From an uncultured Saprospiraceae bacterium (lineage in GTDB: Bacteria > Bacteroidota > Bacteroidia > Chitinophagales > Saprospiraceae), in assembly GCA_937921775.1 (NCBI GenBank), contig CAKZUK010000083.1:1-64000 (forward strand): DNA of 64,000 bases. Direction: 5' to 3'. The position numbers and the translations under genes were made by a program. This document shows, in pieces, positions 45,808 to 54,860 of the stretch (its first letter is position 1; the number at the start of each line of letters is the position of its first letter). The notes beneath the pieces were generated by a model. That model was given only the letters and a program-made list of their open reading frames with translations, did not search any database and was not told the DNA's origin.

Positions 45808-47775
45808 ATGACTATTTTCAGAATATTTACTAGTCTGTTGTTTTTATTATTAAGTTTTAGCGTGTCTGCACAGAAAGGCCCAATGAAGTGGGGAAGAGTT
45901 CTTAAGGCGGACTTGGAAATGACTGAATATAACTTGGAGCCTGATGCTGAGGCAGTAGTATTGGGAGAGTATGCAACGATTGACTTCTCATTTGATTCAG
46001 ATGTCGTGAATTATGAATTTTTCTTTCATAAGCGAATTAAAATTTTAAAGGAATCCGCAGTAGATCGTGGAAATATATCAATTGGATATAGTGGTAAAGG
46101 AGGTTTCGAACGAATCAGAGGACTAAAGGCGCAGGTCATTTTTCCGGATGGTTCGAGAGAAGAGTTAGGTAAGAAAGATTTTTTTGAAGAAAAAGTTACC
46201 GATAATTGGAGGCGAAAAAAATTCGCATTCCCAAATTTAAAACCGGGATGCGTGATAGAATATAAGTACAAAAAAATTAGTGAAGGAATCAACACTTTAG
46301 AAGACTGGTATTTTCAAGAAGGTATTCCGGTTCGTTTTAGTCAAATCCAAGTAGATATTCCATCAGTATACCAATATGTTTATTTAATTGAATCTGGATC
46401 ACAGAAAATTGAGCATACCGAGGACAACAATATCCAAGGAGGAGGAGGAGCGACGAGTTTTAAGGCAAATCGAGTAACTTTCAAAGCGGAGAATATACCA
46501 GCGATGAAAGAGGAATCTTATATAACAACTATGAGAGATTATCAGGCGAGTGTTCGATTCCAGCTTAAAGAGATATTATACAGCAGTGGTAGTAGTCAAA
46601 AATTCTTATCAACTTGGAAGGAATTGGCAAAAGAACTAGAAGAGAACAAAAGCTTAGGTCGAAATTATTTGAAGTCTTCAACCCATTCGAATGTAGTCAA
46701 TGCAGCAAAGAGCCATATTGATAAATCAGCTTCTCATTTGGATAAAATAAAGCAAGCACAGAAATTTATTACTAGTCAAATGAAGTGGGATGGAAGTTAT
46801 GGGATTTGGTGTAAAGAAAGTTTGAATAAGCTATTCGCGAAGAAAATAGCAGATGGCGCCGAGATTAATTTGATGTTATTGGCAATACTCAGAAGCCAAG
46901 GTTTGAACGCTTACCCTGCTTTAACTAGCACGCGAGATCATGGAAAAACCATCCACCTCTATCCAATTTATGAACAATTCAATCACATAATGGTATATCT
47001 AGAAGTAGACGGCAAGCCAATAATATTGGACGCCTTGGATGCCTTTCATCCGGTAGGTTACCCCCATAGTAATTCACTGAATCATTTTGCATGGGTATTA
47101 AATAAAAAAGATCCCAAGTGGATTGAGGTGAAAACGAAAAATTCTACAAAATCTTTTTTGGCAACCTTTGATCTGAATGTAGAGGGGGACCTTAAGGGAA
47201 CAATCAATGCAGGAAGTAATGGTTATTATGCAATTACCGAGCGTGAAGAGTTTCATGATTCGAAATATGGTGATTGGAAAAATGTACTAGAAGGTACTTT
47301 TCCTGAAGTTCAAATAGATTCAATAGAAGTTATTAATAAAGAAGAGATCGACAAATCATTGAAGGTAAATATAGATTGTACCATAGCAAAGGCTGCACAA
47401 GTCAATGGGGATTTTATTTATCTAAACCCTGTAGTTTCTCCTGCATATGGAGAGAATAGATTTAAATTAGAAAAAAGGAATTATCCTGTAGATCAAATTC
47501 ATCCTTGGAAAGAGAACTATATTCTCAATTTGACTATTCCAGAGGGCTATGATTTGGAAGAGTTGCCAGAACCAGTACTACTTGCTTTGCCAGCTGATGG
47601 TGGACGCTTTAGTCATCAGATAAAAAAAATAGATGATACACATATCCAATTGGTTAGTAAGGTGACGATTAAACAAACTTACTTCAGCCCAGAAGAATAT
47701 CTTGGGTTGAAAAAATTTATTGACCTGATTATCGAGAAGCAGGAAGAACAAATTGTATTGAAAAAGAAATCATAA
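45808..47775 (+). CDS. DUF3857/transglutaminase-like exported protein lacking the catalytic cysteine
   Basis: 655 residues. The signal peptide ends near SFSVSAQ. A DUF3857 beta domain (about 30-270; KLKPGCVIEYKY-like NLKPGCVIEYKYKK) is followed by a transglutaminase-like fold (about 310-430). Where active members have G-D-C this one reads DGAEINLMLL (350-358), so the nucleophile is gone, while FNHIMVYLEV and DALD keep the His and Asp positions. A C-terminal beta domain (DUF2569-like or similar) ends the protein. It is probably a non-catalytic binding protein. The TAA stop directly adjoins the ATG of the next gene. Confidence 0.8.
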   Translation: MTIFRIFTSLLFLLLSFSVSAQKGPMKWGRVLKADLEMTEYNLEPDAEAVVLGEYATIDFSFDSDVVNYEFFFHKRIKILKESAVDRGNISIGYSGKGGFERIRGLKAQVIFPDGSREELGKKDFFEEKVTDNWRRKKFAFPNLKPGCVIEYKYKKISEGINTLEDWYFQEGIPVRFSQIQVDIPSVYQYVYLIESGSQKIEHTEDNNIQGGGGATSFKANRVTFKAENIPAMKEESYITTMRDYQASVRFQLKEILYSSGSSQKFLSTWKELAKELEENKSLGRNYLKSSTHSNVVNAAKSHIDKSASHLDKIKQAQKFITSQMKWDGSYGIWCKESLNKLFAKKIADGAEINLMLLAILRSQGLNAYPALTSTRDHGKTIHLYPIYEQFNHIMVYLEVDGKPIILDALDAFHPVGYPHSNSLNHFAWVLNKKDPKWIEVKTKNSTKSFLATFDLNVEGDLKGTINAGSNGYYAITEREEFHDSKYGDWKNVLEGTFPEVQIDSIEVINKEEIDKSLKVNIDCTIAKAAQVNGDFIYLNPVVSPAYGENRFKLEKRNYPVDQIHPWKENYILNLTIPEGYDLEELPEPVLLALPADGGRFSHQIKKIDDTHIQLVSKVTIKQTYFSPEEYLGLKKFIDLIIEKQEEQIVLKKKS

Positions 47776-49698
47776 ATGACTGCTATGAAAAATAAAATAC
47801 TTTTGATGGGATTAGTTCTTTTTTGTTTAAACACAGGTAGTAGCCTGTTCGCACAAAATGGTATTTATGCGGTTTCGAATATAGATTCGGAATTATTAAA
47901 AGATGCACATACGGTTATTCGTTATGAAAAAATGGAGATTCATATTCCTTCAGCCTCTAAATCTGTAATGAAATATAAGTCTGTAAAAACATTGTTAAAT
48001 GAAAATAGTCACGCTGATGAATTAGTTATCTCTTATGATAAATCCTTTAATAAAATAGGAAAAATAAAAGGTAAAATATATGATGCAAGTGGCAGGCTTG
48101 TTAGAGAATTGAAAAAGTCAGAATTTAAAGATCGTTCGGCAGTTGATCATTCTACGATGTATGGCGATGACAGGTATGTTAGCGTAAAGGTTAGTCACAG
48201 TGATTATCCATATACCGTTGAGCTAGAATATAAAAAAACAGAAAAGAAATTCATGTATTATCCTTACTGGGCTATTCAAGGGTATAAGACCTCTGTGGAG
48301 AAATCGTTTCTTATAGTCGATGTGTTTAATGGAAATCAATTGGGGTACAAATCACTTAATATTGATCTAGAACCAAAGATAAAAAAGGATGGAGATAATC
48401 ATGAGTATGCTTGGGAGGTCACTAACAGAAAAGCAATAAAAGGAGAAGCTGTTAGTCCATCTTGGAATAAAATTCTTCCAATGATTTTGCTTACTCCTAG
48501 TGAATTTAACCTAGGAGAGTACCGTGGAACAATGACTTCATGGAATGCATATGGAAAATTTATGAACGAATTAAACAAAGGTCGTGATGAACTTACTGAA
48601 CAAATGAAAAAGAAGGTATATGAGATAACTGCTAACGCAAGATCAGATCGTGAAAAAATAAATATTCTTTATAAATACTTGCAAGAAAACACTCGCTACG
48701 TTGGTGTCCAACTAGGTATTGGTGGCTGGCAAACATTTAGCGCTAAATATGTTAGTGAAAACGAATATGGTGATTGTAAAGCTTTGACCAATTATATGAA
48801 GTCTATGCTTAAAGAGGTTGGAATAGTTTCATATCCCGTTTTAACAAATAGAGGGGCTTCCCACAACTTAATACAAGAAGAGTTTGTAGCCCCATACTTC
48901 AACCATGTAATTTTAAATATTCCTTCTGAAGACTACTGGTTAGAGTGTACAAGTAGTGATCATCCGCCAAATTATTTAGGTTCTGACAATGAAAACAAAA
49001 CAGCATTCCGATACACTGAATCAGGAGGCGAATTAGTGAAAACTCCAGACTACAAAGCAGAACAAAATCAAGAAAAAAATAATGCGATCATTACGCTGTT
49101 GGCAACGGGTGACGCACACCTAAGCAACGAAATTCTATACACAGGGACTCAACAGGAGAGATATCGAAGTAGTAAATTTTATCTATCTCAAGAAGATCTA
49201 GAAAAGAAATTCTTAGAAAGTGAAAGCCTACCTAGTTTCGCTATCAATAAATATGAAATAAGGGTCAACGAGATAAAACCGGAAGCCACAGAAACTTATG
49301 ACATCGATATCAAACGATACGCTACCAAAGGTGGGAAACGCTTATTCGTACCACTCAATTTGATCAATGCGATAAGCTATGTTCCGCCATCTACAGAAAA
49401 ACGAATCCATCCTTTGGAAATTAGAAGTGATATGTTTGACGAAGATCAAACTACCTTCAAGCTTCCTGAAGGATACGAAATTGAAAGTATGCCTGAACCA
49501 ACATTCACCCTTGAAACCGATTTTGGTTTCTATAAGGTGGACCTAAAAGTCGAAGGTAATCAACTCATCTACAATCGGAAACTAAAGCTAACGCCTGGTG
49601 AATATCCCGCAGAACGTTACGAGGATTACAGAAATTTTCGAAAGGAAATCGGAACTAGAGACTCTATTAAGCTTGTTTTGGTTAAAAAGAAAACATGA
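47776..49698 (+). CDS. DUF3857/transglutaminase-like exported protein with intact active site
   Basis: 640 residues; an alternative ATG at 47785 gives the cleaner signal peptide MKNKILLMGLVLF ending SLFAQ. The layout is as in the gene before: DUF3857 domain, transglutaminase core, beta-rich C-terminus. Here the triad is present: GDCKALTNYM with Cys334, FNHVIL (His) and LECTSSD (acidic). Such proteins are periplasmic or outer-membrane linked and of unknown substrate. Zero spacing to the first gene indicates translational coupling and hints that the active and inactive copies work together. Confidence 0.83.
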   Translation: MTAMKNKILLMGLVLFCLNTGSSLFAQNGIYAVSNIDSELLKDAHTVIRYEKMEIHIPSASKSVMKYKSVKTLLNENSHADELVISYDKSFNKIGKIKGKIYDASGRLVRELKKSEFKDRSAVDHSTMYGDDRYVSVKVSHSDYPYTVELEYKKTEKKFMYYPYWAIQGYKTSVEKSFLIVDVFNGNQLGYKSLNIDLEPKIKKDGDNHEYAWEVTNRKAIKGEAVSPSWNKILPMILLTPSEFNLGEYRGTMTSWNAYGKFMNELNKGRDELTEQMKKKVYEITANARSDREKINILYKYLQENTRYVGVQLGIGGWQTFSAKYVSENEYGDCKALTNYMKSMLKEVGIVSYPVLTNRGASHNLIQEEFVAPYFNHVILNIPSEDYWLECTSSDHPPNYLGSDNENKTAFRYTESGGELVKTPDYKAEQNQEKNNAIITLLATGDAHLSNEILYTGTQQERYRSSKFYLSQEDLEKKFLESESLPSFAINKYEIRVNEIKPEATETYDIDIKRYATKGGKRLFVPLNLINAISYVPPSTEKRIHPLEIRSDMFDEDQTTFKLPEGYEIESMPEPTFTLETDFGFYKVDLKVEGNQLIYNRKLKLTPGEYPAERYEDYRNFRKEIGTRDSIKLVLVKKKT

Positions 49699-49710
49699 TT
49701 GTTGAAAAGG

Positions 49711-49778
49711 AAGACAGAAGACCGAAGTTTTCCACAAACGTAAATCTACGATAAAAAGAAACTTCGGACTTCTGTCTT
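49711..49778. repeat. Near-perfect 20-bp inverted repeat
   Basis: Left arm 49711-49730 (AAGACAGAAGACCGAAGTTT) and right arm 49759-49778 differ from perfect complementarity at one base. The left half, through AACGTAAA, resembles 61171-61213, so this is a dispersed element. It may also end the DUF3857 transcript. Confidence 0.55.
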
Positions 49779-49823
49779 TCGTCTTCGGACTAAACTCTAA
49801 TCTCTCAACTCCTCAAAAAACCA

Positions 49824-49831
49824 TATCTTTG
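49824..49831 (+). promoter_or_regulatory. -7 box of the pcrB-like gene
   Basis: TATCTTTG fits TAnnTTTG. Transcription would start about 18 bases before ATG 49855. No TTG was found at 17-23 bases upstream. Confidence 0.4.
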
Positions 49832-49854
49832 AGTAAAATCACAACACCCTAGAT

Positions 49855-50619
49855 ATGACAAAGACATTATACGAGGACCTAGTAGAAGGAAAGAAACGAG
49901 GCCAAAAAAAATTCGCTGTTCTTATCGATCCAGATAAAATGCGTCTGTCGAACATGGAAGACATCATCAAAGTGGCTATAGAATCCAAAGTAGATTACTT
50001 CTTTATCGGAGGTAGCCTGATCGTCAATAATATGCTAGATGAATGTCTACAGTCGATTAAGAACCAGTGTGATATTCCGCTAGTCCTATTTCCTGGCAAT
50101 TCATTCCAGCTTAGCTATAGAGCTGATGCTATCCTTTTTCTTTCCCTTATTTCAGGACGAAATCCAGAGCTATTAATTGGTCGACACGTGATGACTGCAC
50201 CATACCTTAAGGTGAGTCCCTTGGAAGTCATGTCTACTGGCTATATGCTGATTGATGGAGGTGTACCAACTTCAGTTACCTATATGAGTAACACTTCACC
50301 GATTCCTGGTAATAAAGATGGAATAGCACTTTGTACTGCACTAGCTGGTGAAATGCTAGGTCTCAAACTAGTTTATATGGATGCAGGAAGTGGCGCAAAG
50401 AACCCAGTCAGTGCTTCTATGATTGACCAAGTAAGTAGCGCGATTCAAATTCCACTGATCGTTGGTGGAGGAATTAGCTCGCCGGAAAAAGCCTTGGAAA
50501 ATGTGAAAGCAGGTGCAGATGTAATCGTCGTGGGTAATGCTATAGAGAAGGATCCTCAGCTGATTAAAGAAATTGCAAGAGCAATTCATTCAGTAAATGA
50601 AACTATTGCGGCAGAGTGA
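49855..50619 (+). CDS. Geranylgeranylglyceryl/heptaprenylglyceryl phosphate synthase (PcrB-like)
   Basis: 254 residues, TIM-barrel prenyltransferase family. It joins a prenyl diphosphate to sn-glycerol 1-phosphate, the first step to archaeal-type ether lipids. FAVLIDPDKM (Mg-binding Asp pair), FIGGSLIVNN, YMDAGSGA and the phosphate-binding VGGGISSPEKA with ADVIVVGNAI are all in place. Bacteroidota carry group II members whose product use in the cell is unclear. ATG 49855. rsgA follows after 31 bases, so they likely share a transcript. Confidence 0.9.
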   Translation: MTKTLYEDLVEGKKRGQKKFAVLIDPDKMRLSNMEDIIKVAIESKVDYFFIGGSLIVNNMLDECLQSIKNQCDIPLVLFPGNSFQLSYRADAILFLSLISGRNPELLIGRHVMTAPYLKVSPLEVMSTGYMLIDGGVPTSVTYMSNTSPIPGNKDGIALCTALAGEMLGLKLVYMDAGSGAKNPVSASMIDQVSSAIQIPLIVGGGISSPEKALENVKAGADVIVVGNAIEKDPQLIKEIARAIHSVNETIAAE

Positions 50620-50650
50620 GTGTTAAGCGAGTAAAACAAAAAGATCAAAC

Positions 50651-51601
50651 GTGGAAAAAGGAACGGTAATAAAATCAACGGGTAGTTGGTATCAGGTACA
50701 AAGAGAAGATGGCTCGACTTTGCCTTGCCGAATATTGGGTAAGTTTAAACTTGCGGGCATGAAATTGACGAATCCCGTAGCAGTGGGAGATCAAGTAGAT
50801 TTTGAAGTAGAGGCAGAAGAAGAGGAGACTGGTACCATAAAAAAAATCCATCCCCGTAAAAATTATGTAGCACGTCGCTCTCCGCGCAATCGACATAACT
50901 TACACTTGATGGCCAGCAACGTTGATCAAGCCATTATCATCATGACCATCGTGGCACCAAATCTTAAACAAGGTTTTATCGATCGGTTTTTATTGCTAAC
51001 CGAGCCACAAAATATTCCCACCTATATCGTCTTCAATAAAGCGGACCTTTACAGTGAAGCGGATATGGAAGTTTATGGAGTTTTAAAAGAGATCTACGAG
51101 AAGATTGGTTACGGAATACTACTCACTTCCGCACTAGAAAATACAGGGATTGATGAATTAAGAACTGTTCTCAAAGATAAATACACCCTCATAAGTGGTC
51201 AGTCTGGAGTAGGTAAGTCTACCTTGATTAATGCGGTGCAACCAGGAATGGGATTGCGTACTGAAGAAATTTCAGATTACTCAGGAAAAGGACAACATAC
51301 CACCACCTTTGCAGAAATGTTTACCCTCAACTTTGGAGGCTTCATCATCGATAGTCCGGGAATAAAAATGCTAGGTTTCAATGATTTGGAGCCAATGGAT
51401 GTGACCCACAACTTTCGTGAAATATTCAAAGTCTCTGCAGGCTGCAAGTATTCCAACTGTACGCACCGAAATGAACCTAAATGCGCTGTAAAAGACGCTA
51501 TAGAAGACGGAAGTATAAGCGAACTCCGCTATCTAAATTACATCACTATTATTGAAGAAGTTGAAGACCAGAATTATTGGGAGCGGAATAAAGAAATGTA
51601 G
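50651..51601 (+). CDS. rsgA: Ribosome small subunit-dependent GTPase RsgA
   Basis: 316 residues. It is a circularly permuted GTPase that checks late 30S assembly. An OB-fold N-terminus (TLPCRILGKFKL) precedes G4 NKAD, G1 GQSGVGKST and G3 DSPGIK, in the permuted order. The C-terminal zinc site is CKYSNCTHRNEPKC. The start codon is GTG at 50651. It is followed by a long palindromic terminator. Together with rimP, infB and rsmG it makes ribosome biogenesis a recurrent theme of the window. Confidence 0.95.
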   Translation: MEKGTVIKSTGSWYQVQREDGSTLPCRILGKFKLAGMKLTNPVAVGDQVDFEVEAEEEETGTIKKIHPRKNYVARRSPRNRHNLHLMASNVDQAIIIMTIVAPNLKQGFIDRFLLLTEPQNIPTYIVFNKADLYSEADMEVYGVLKEIYEKIGYGILLTSALENTGIDELRTVLKDKYTLISGQSGVGKSTLINAVQPGMGLRTEEISDYSGKGQHTTTFAEMFTLNFGGFIIDSPGIKMLGFNDLEPMDVTHNFREIFKVSAGCKYSNCTHRNEPKCAVKDAIEDGSISELRYLNYITIIEEVEDQNYWERNKEM

Positions 51602-51640
51602 AAAAGGAAGCTGCAATACCGAGGTTCTCTTCTAAGGCAA

Positions 51641-51680
51641 GAGCCCGCTAACGAATACTATTCGTTAGCGGGCTCTCTAT
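51641..51680 (+). terminator. Terminator of rsgA with CCCGCTAACG core
   Basis: Arms GAGCCCGCTAACGAATA (51641-51657) and its exact complement (51659-51675), then TCTATTTT. The core CCCGCTAACG also appears at 57324-57333 (minus) and 61200-61209, and a shortened form at 32324. Confidence 0.7.
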
Positions 51681-51738
51681 TTTGTAGGAAAATCTATCTG
51701 CCGATTAGACGGCTACGATCTTCCGTATTCGATCTCTC

Positions 51739-52818
51739 CTAAGACTCCTCATTAAAGTAAACCTTATAATAATTCATCCCTTTCGACTGGTCATAACCTT
51801 TCTCTAAAAAGTCACGGCAGCCTTCAGGGTTATTAAAATCCAGCTTAATTTGAATGCGTGTATCTAGTTTAATCAGATTGTTGAGTTTCTTGCTTTCTGA
51901 CTTTAAGGCTTGATTTGAAATCGAGAAATTCTGAGTAGCAGGCAAGTTATAATCCTTTTGGAAATTTTTAAACTCATCTTTGAAATTGTCTTTAAAATTT
52001 TCATTAATACCTTCCTTGAAATCATCCGTTGCAGGAACGACCGCTTCAAGAAATGAATCTGTATCAAATACTTCGTTTTTGTTGAAGTAATCAACTGAGT
52101 TGTTCAAAAATTGAACTTGTTCATTTCTGCTGGCCGTTTCACCAATTACTTGCTCAGAGAAGTCGTTGCAAAGTTGCATGTAAGAACGTGTATGGAAGCT
52201 TTCATCACGAACATAATCCACATCAAGAAAATCATACAACCAGTAGTTCGCCTCGTAGTTATTGTTGTCCACACTTACGATGCGGAAACCATCAGCTCCC
52301 TCGTAGTTGAGAATCAAGCACCCTTTGTCTAGTTTTTCAATATGGATACCTTCCAGTTTACTCATCACTAACTGGTTGTGTCCTTCGCTGACATCAAAGA
52401 AGCTGCTTTTTTGTTCAGATTTGAAAATTCCGATTCCAGCTACTAATTCATCCTCAATTAGAATACCGTTAAAATAAGCGACAAACAACTCACCTGATTT
52501 TATTTTTGGGTGGTTTGATTGGGAGTATAGATGATTCAGAATATTCTCCGACTCTGCAAGCAAAGCTGTTGGATCAGCAAAGACGGTACTTGCTGATCTA
52601 TGAAGCGGGTGTGATTCGTAATTTTCTTCTTCTCCCTTAAAGCGGTAGTAATCTTGCGACCTTTTCAAAGGCTTTATGAAATACTTCATCAAATCGTCAG
52701 TCATTTCTTCGCTTAGGGTGAAAAGGCTCTCAGAAACGAAATTCTTTTCAGCGCGATTTTTATTGCCAACTCTATGGATGGCTAATTGGTCGAGTTGAAT
52801 TTCAGAATATTTAATCAT
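51739..52818 (-). CDS. Nucleoid-associated protein, NdpA/YejK family
   Basis: 359 residues. The N-terminal IQLDQLAIHRVGNKNRAE and the regular alternation of beta strands and helices match the 37-kDa nucleoid-associated family (NdpA). Typical pieces include FVAYFNGILIEDELVAGIGIF and GFRIVSVDNNNYEANYW. Residues 265-300 are a charged helix with an Asn/Phe/Lys/Asp repeat (NFKDNFKDEFKNFQKD). The role of the family is not well settled. ATG 52818. It stands alone, with an 832-base gap upstream. Confidence 0.85.
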   Translation of the reverse strand: MIKYSEIQLDQLAIHRVGNKNRAEKNFVSESLFTLSEEMTDDLMKYFIKPLKRSQDYYRFKGEEENYESHPLHRSASTVFADPTALLAESENILNHLYSQSNHPKIKSGELFVAYFNGILIEDELVAGIGIFKSEQKSSFFDVSEGHNQLVMSKLEGIHIEKLDKGCLILNYEGADGFRIVSVDNNNYEANYWLYDFLDVDYVRDESFHTRSYMQLCNDFSEQVIGETASRNEQVQFLNNSVDYFNKNEVFDTDSFLEAVVPATDDFKEGINENFKDNFKDEFKNFQKDYNLPATQNFSISNQALKSESKKLNNLIKLDTRIQIKLDFNNPEGCRDFLEKGYDQSKGMNYYKVYFNEES

Positions 52819-53304
52819 AATAGTTTTATTGTTTTTTAGTCAAGCTGAAATAAAAACGGTGTGGAGAGGCTCTCTATTGGGATTGTCTTGTATAAAGATA
52901 TTTCAATTAAAATGCTATGTGAAGTCGAAATATCAAAAAATGCTAATGTACATTCCATAACGAAGCCAAGGTTTAAAGTAGCAGCTTAGATCTTCATCTT
53001 TGCGATTGAAGGAGAATTTTGATTTTAATTGCGACTTTGATTTTTAATGGGCTACAAGTTTATTAAAATCCTTTGACTTGTCGAAGCTAAGGGAAGATTT
53101 ATTTAAAAATTTCGAAGAAAATGAAGCAGGATTGAGCATGTATGTCCATTTGCTTTGAAAATCTACTAATTGGAGCTATTGACGGATAAAAGTGGAAGGA
53201 TAGAAAGATCGAGAGAAAGCTATTTTTTTTTAATGGAAATTTCAATAACCAATAAAAAAGAGAAAAATCTGACAAAACCTTGAGTCTAGAAATGTGGAGC
53301 CTTT

Positions 53305-53398
53305 TTTCTGGAGAAAAACCAATGATTTTGTGGTAAAACTCCAGGCTTAGCTTAGTAAGAATTGCTGGTTTTTCTCCAGAAATACCACGAAAAATCAG
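53305..53398 (+). promoter_or_regulatory. Interleaved inverted repeats (alternative hairpins or pseudoknot)
   Basis: TTTCTGGAGAAAAACCA (53305-53321) is the exact complement of 53366-53382. GATTTTGTGGTA (53325-53336) is nearly complementary to 53383-53396. The order A-B-A'-B' allows a pseudoknot. Each half can instead fold by itself: CTGGAG/CTCCAG with ACCA/TGGT (53308-53344), and CTGGTTTTT/AAAAATCAG followed by TTTTT (53365-53398). That alternation is what switching RNAs show. Nothing is known of its transcription. Confidence 0.45.
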
Positions 53399-53466
53399 TT
53401 TTTGGTAAAAAAAATAAAAAAAGTTAAACAGGGAAGAAGATTTTCCTAAAGAATTAACATAATCAG

Positions 53467-53499
53467 TTTGTCAATATCAAAAGCCTTTTTATACATTTG
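53467..53499 (+). promoter_or_regulatory. Promoter of the OmpA-family lipoprotein gene
   Basis: TTTG (53467-53470), 21 bases, then TACATTTG (53492-53499) match the full consensus. The predicted transcript has a leader of about 145 bases. Confidence 0.7.
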
Positions 53500-53650
53500 G
53501 CATGTGATATTAGGGAAAATATCACAAAATTAGATGTTTTTTAACCAAAATCACCTCCATTAAACCCAAACGATTTCCATGCTTTTAGCTTGAAAATCTG
53601 AATGGTTGAATTGTGGCGGATTTAATTGTCTACTATAAATTTAAACTATT

Positions 53651-54463
53651 ATGAGAACCACTTTCAAATTGGCAGTACTATGCCTATCCCTTACTTTTAT
53701 TTTTTCCTCTTGCGTTTCTAAAAAGAAATACACTGAACTAATGTCCAATAAGGAATCATTGGATCAAATGCTTGCGGACAGCAAGAAAAAGGCAAGTAAC
53801 CTTGAAGGAGATATAAAAACCTTAGGAGAAGAAAAAGATGCACTCGCTTCAGATTACGAAACTAGTAAGAAAGAGTGGGCAGCGCAGTTATCAACACTGG
53901 AAAAAAATATTCAAGAAGCAAAAGCCACAGCTACTGAAGCAGAGATGGTCGCAAAAGCAGGTGAAGATAAAAACAACTCAATCCTTGCTGAGATTCGAAA
54001 GGTATTTAGCCCTTATGAAGGAAATGGGATGACCTTGACTGAAAAGAATGGTCGCCTTTACATTTCTATGGCAAACCCAATTACTTATAAAAGCGGATCA
54101 ACAAGAGTTCCTAAAGCTCAAACTGCTACTATTGAAAGCCTTGCAAGCTTACTTCAGTCTAATCCTCAACTATCTGTTTTGGTGGAAGGACATTCTGATA
54201 ATATACCTGTAAAAGCTGGTGCTGCCTATGCCAATAATATGGAACTTAGTATGGCTAGAGCAAATAAGGTGGTAAGCAAATTGGTAAAATTGGGCGCAAA
54301 CTCAAATCAATTGACTGCAGTAGGAAGAGGGGCAAGTATGCCAACAGGAGCAATGATAGATGAAGGATATAATTCAGAAGTCCAATCAATGAACCGTAGA
54401 ACAGAGTTTGTGGTTATTCCAAACGTTTCATCGCTCTTCAAGATGAAAGAAACAGGCGCTTAA
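53651..54463 (+). CDS. OmpA-family lipoprotein with coiled coil
   Basis: 270 residues. A lipoprotein signal ends IFSSC (Cys21). A coiled coil covers about 30-115 (KKKYTELMSNKESLDQMLAD and onward). The OmpA C-terminal peptidoglycan-binding domain follows: ITYKSGSTRVPKAQ, LVEGHSDNIPV and MNRRTEFVVIP, with the Asp and Arg that grip diaminopimelate in this family. It should tether the outer membrane to the cell wall. It has its own promoter and terminator, so it is monocistronic. Confidence 0.92.
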   Translation: MRTTFKLAVLCLSLTFIFSSCVSKKKYTELMSNKESLDQMLADSKKKASNLEGDIKTLGEEKDALASDYETSKKEWAAQLSTLEKNIQEAKATATEAEMVAKAGEDKNNSILAEIRKVFSPYEGNGMTLTEKNGRLYISMANPITYKSGSTRVPKAQTATIESLASLLQSNPQLSVLVEGHSDNIPVKAGAAYANNMELSMARANKVVSKLVKLGANSNQLTAVGRGASMPTGAMIDEGYNSEVQSMNRRTEFVVIPNVSSLFKMKETGA

Positions 54464-54482
54464 TTTGCATGCAAAATTAGCT

Positions 54483-54541
54483 CTTAGCTTCCTCAGGTTT
54501 GCGTATAAAGGCGCGATAGAAGGGAGCTAAGGTTTCACAAT
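54483..54541. repeat. REP-like palindromic element
   Basis: CTTAGCTTCC (54483-54492) faces GGGAGCTAAG (54532-54541), with one G-T wobble, around TTTGCGTATAAAGGCG. It is alignable with 9030-9078 through cttcc, tgcgt and aaag blocks. Confidence 0.45.
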
Positions 54542-54550
54542 CATTAACAG

Positions 54551-54592
54551 AAAAAGCCTCAATAGCTCGAAAGAACTATTGAGGCTTTTTTT
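54551..54592. terminator. Terminator between ompA-like gene and small membrane gene
   Basis: AAAAGCCTCAATAG and CTATTGAGGCTTTT are exactly complementary with loop CTCGAAAGAA, followed by T residues. It can end both the plus-strand lipoprotein gene and the minus-strand gene stopping at 54613. Confidence 0.85.
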
Positions 54593-54612
54593 GTATAAAA
54601 AGCTATTTAGCT

Positions 54613-54744
54613 CTATTTGCCAAAAGTAAAGGAAAAGTTACTCCAGTATACCGAAGCCCAGGTAACTACAAATAATAGCAATGCAATGAAGAAGAACATC
54701 ATGCAATATCCTTTTTTACCTTCGTTTTCAATATGATCTGACAT
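54613..54744 (-). CDS. 43-residue single-pass membrane protein
   Basis: ATG 54744 to TAG 54613. The short N-terminus MSDHIENEGKKGYC is followed by one hydrophobic helix (MMFFFIALLLFVVTWASVYW, about 15-34) and a short aromatic tail. It ends exactly before a bidirectional terminator, which supports it being a real gene. I do not know the family; tiny single-helix proteins often attach to membrane complexes. It is divergent from the hydroxyproline dehydratase-like gene. Confidence 0.55.
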   Translation of the reverse strand: MSDHIENEGKKGYCMMFFFIALLLFVVTWASVYWSNFSFTFGK

Positions 54745-54860
54745 TTTGTTATGTTTTTTTGTGTACGAGCCGATTAAAAGAGTTTACATTTAAAAACTTC
54801 AAGCGGATCAAAAATAGTTCTGCAAAGAAAAGCAAAAATTAGAAAATTAACAAGAAAACG

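Larger units (their letters stand above)
52819..53650. other. 832-base gene-free region upstream of the OmpA lipoprotein gene
   Basis: No frame here looks coding. It holds the interleaved inverted repeats at 53305-53398 and the ompA-like promoter at 53467-53499. The left 450 bases are AT-rich and show nothing that I can support, beyond the probable promoter region for the divergent NdpA-like gene. Confidence 0.5.
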
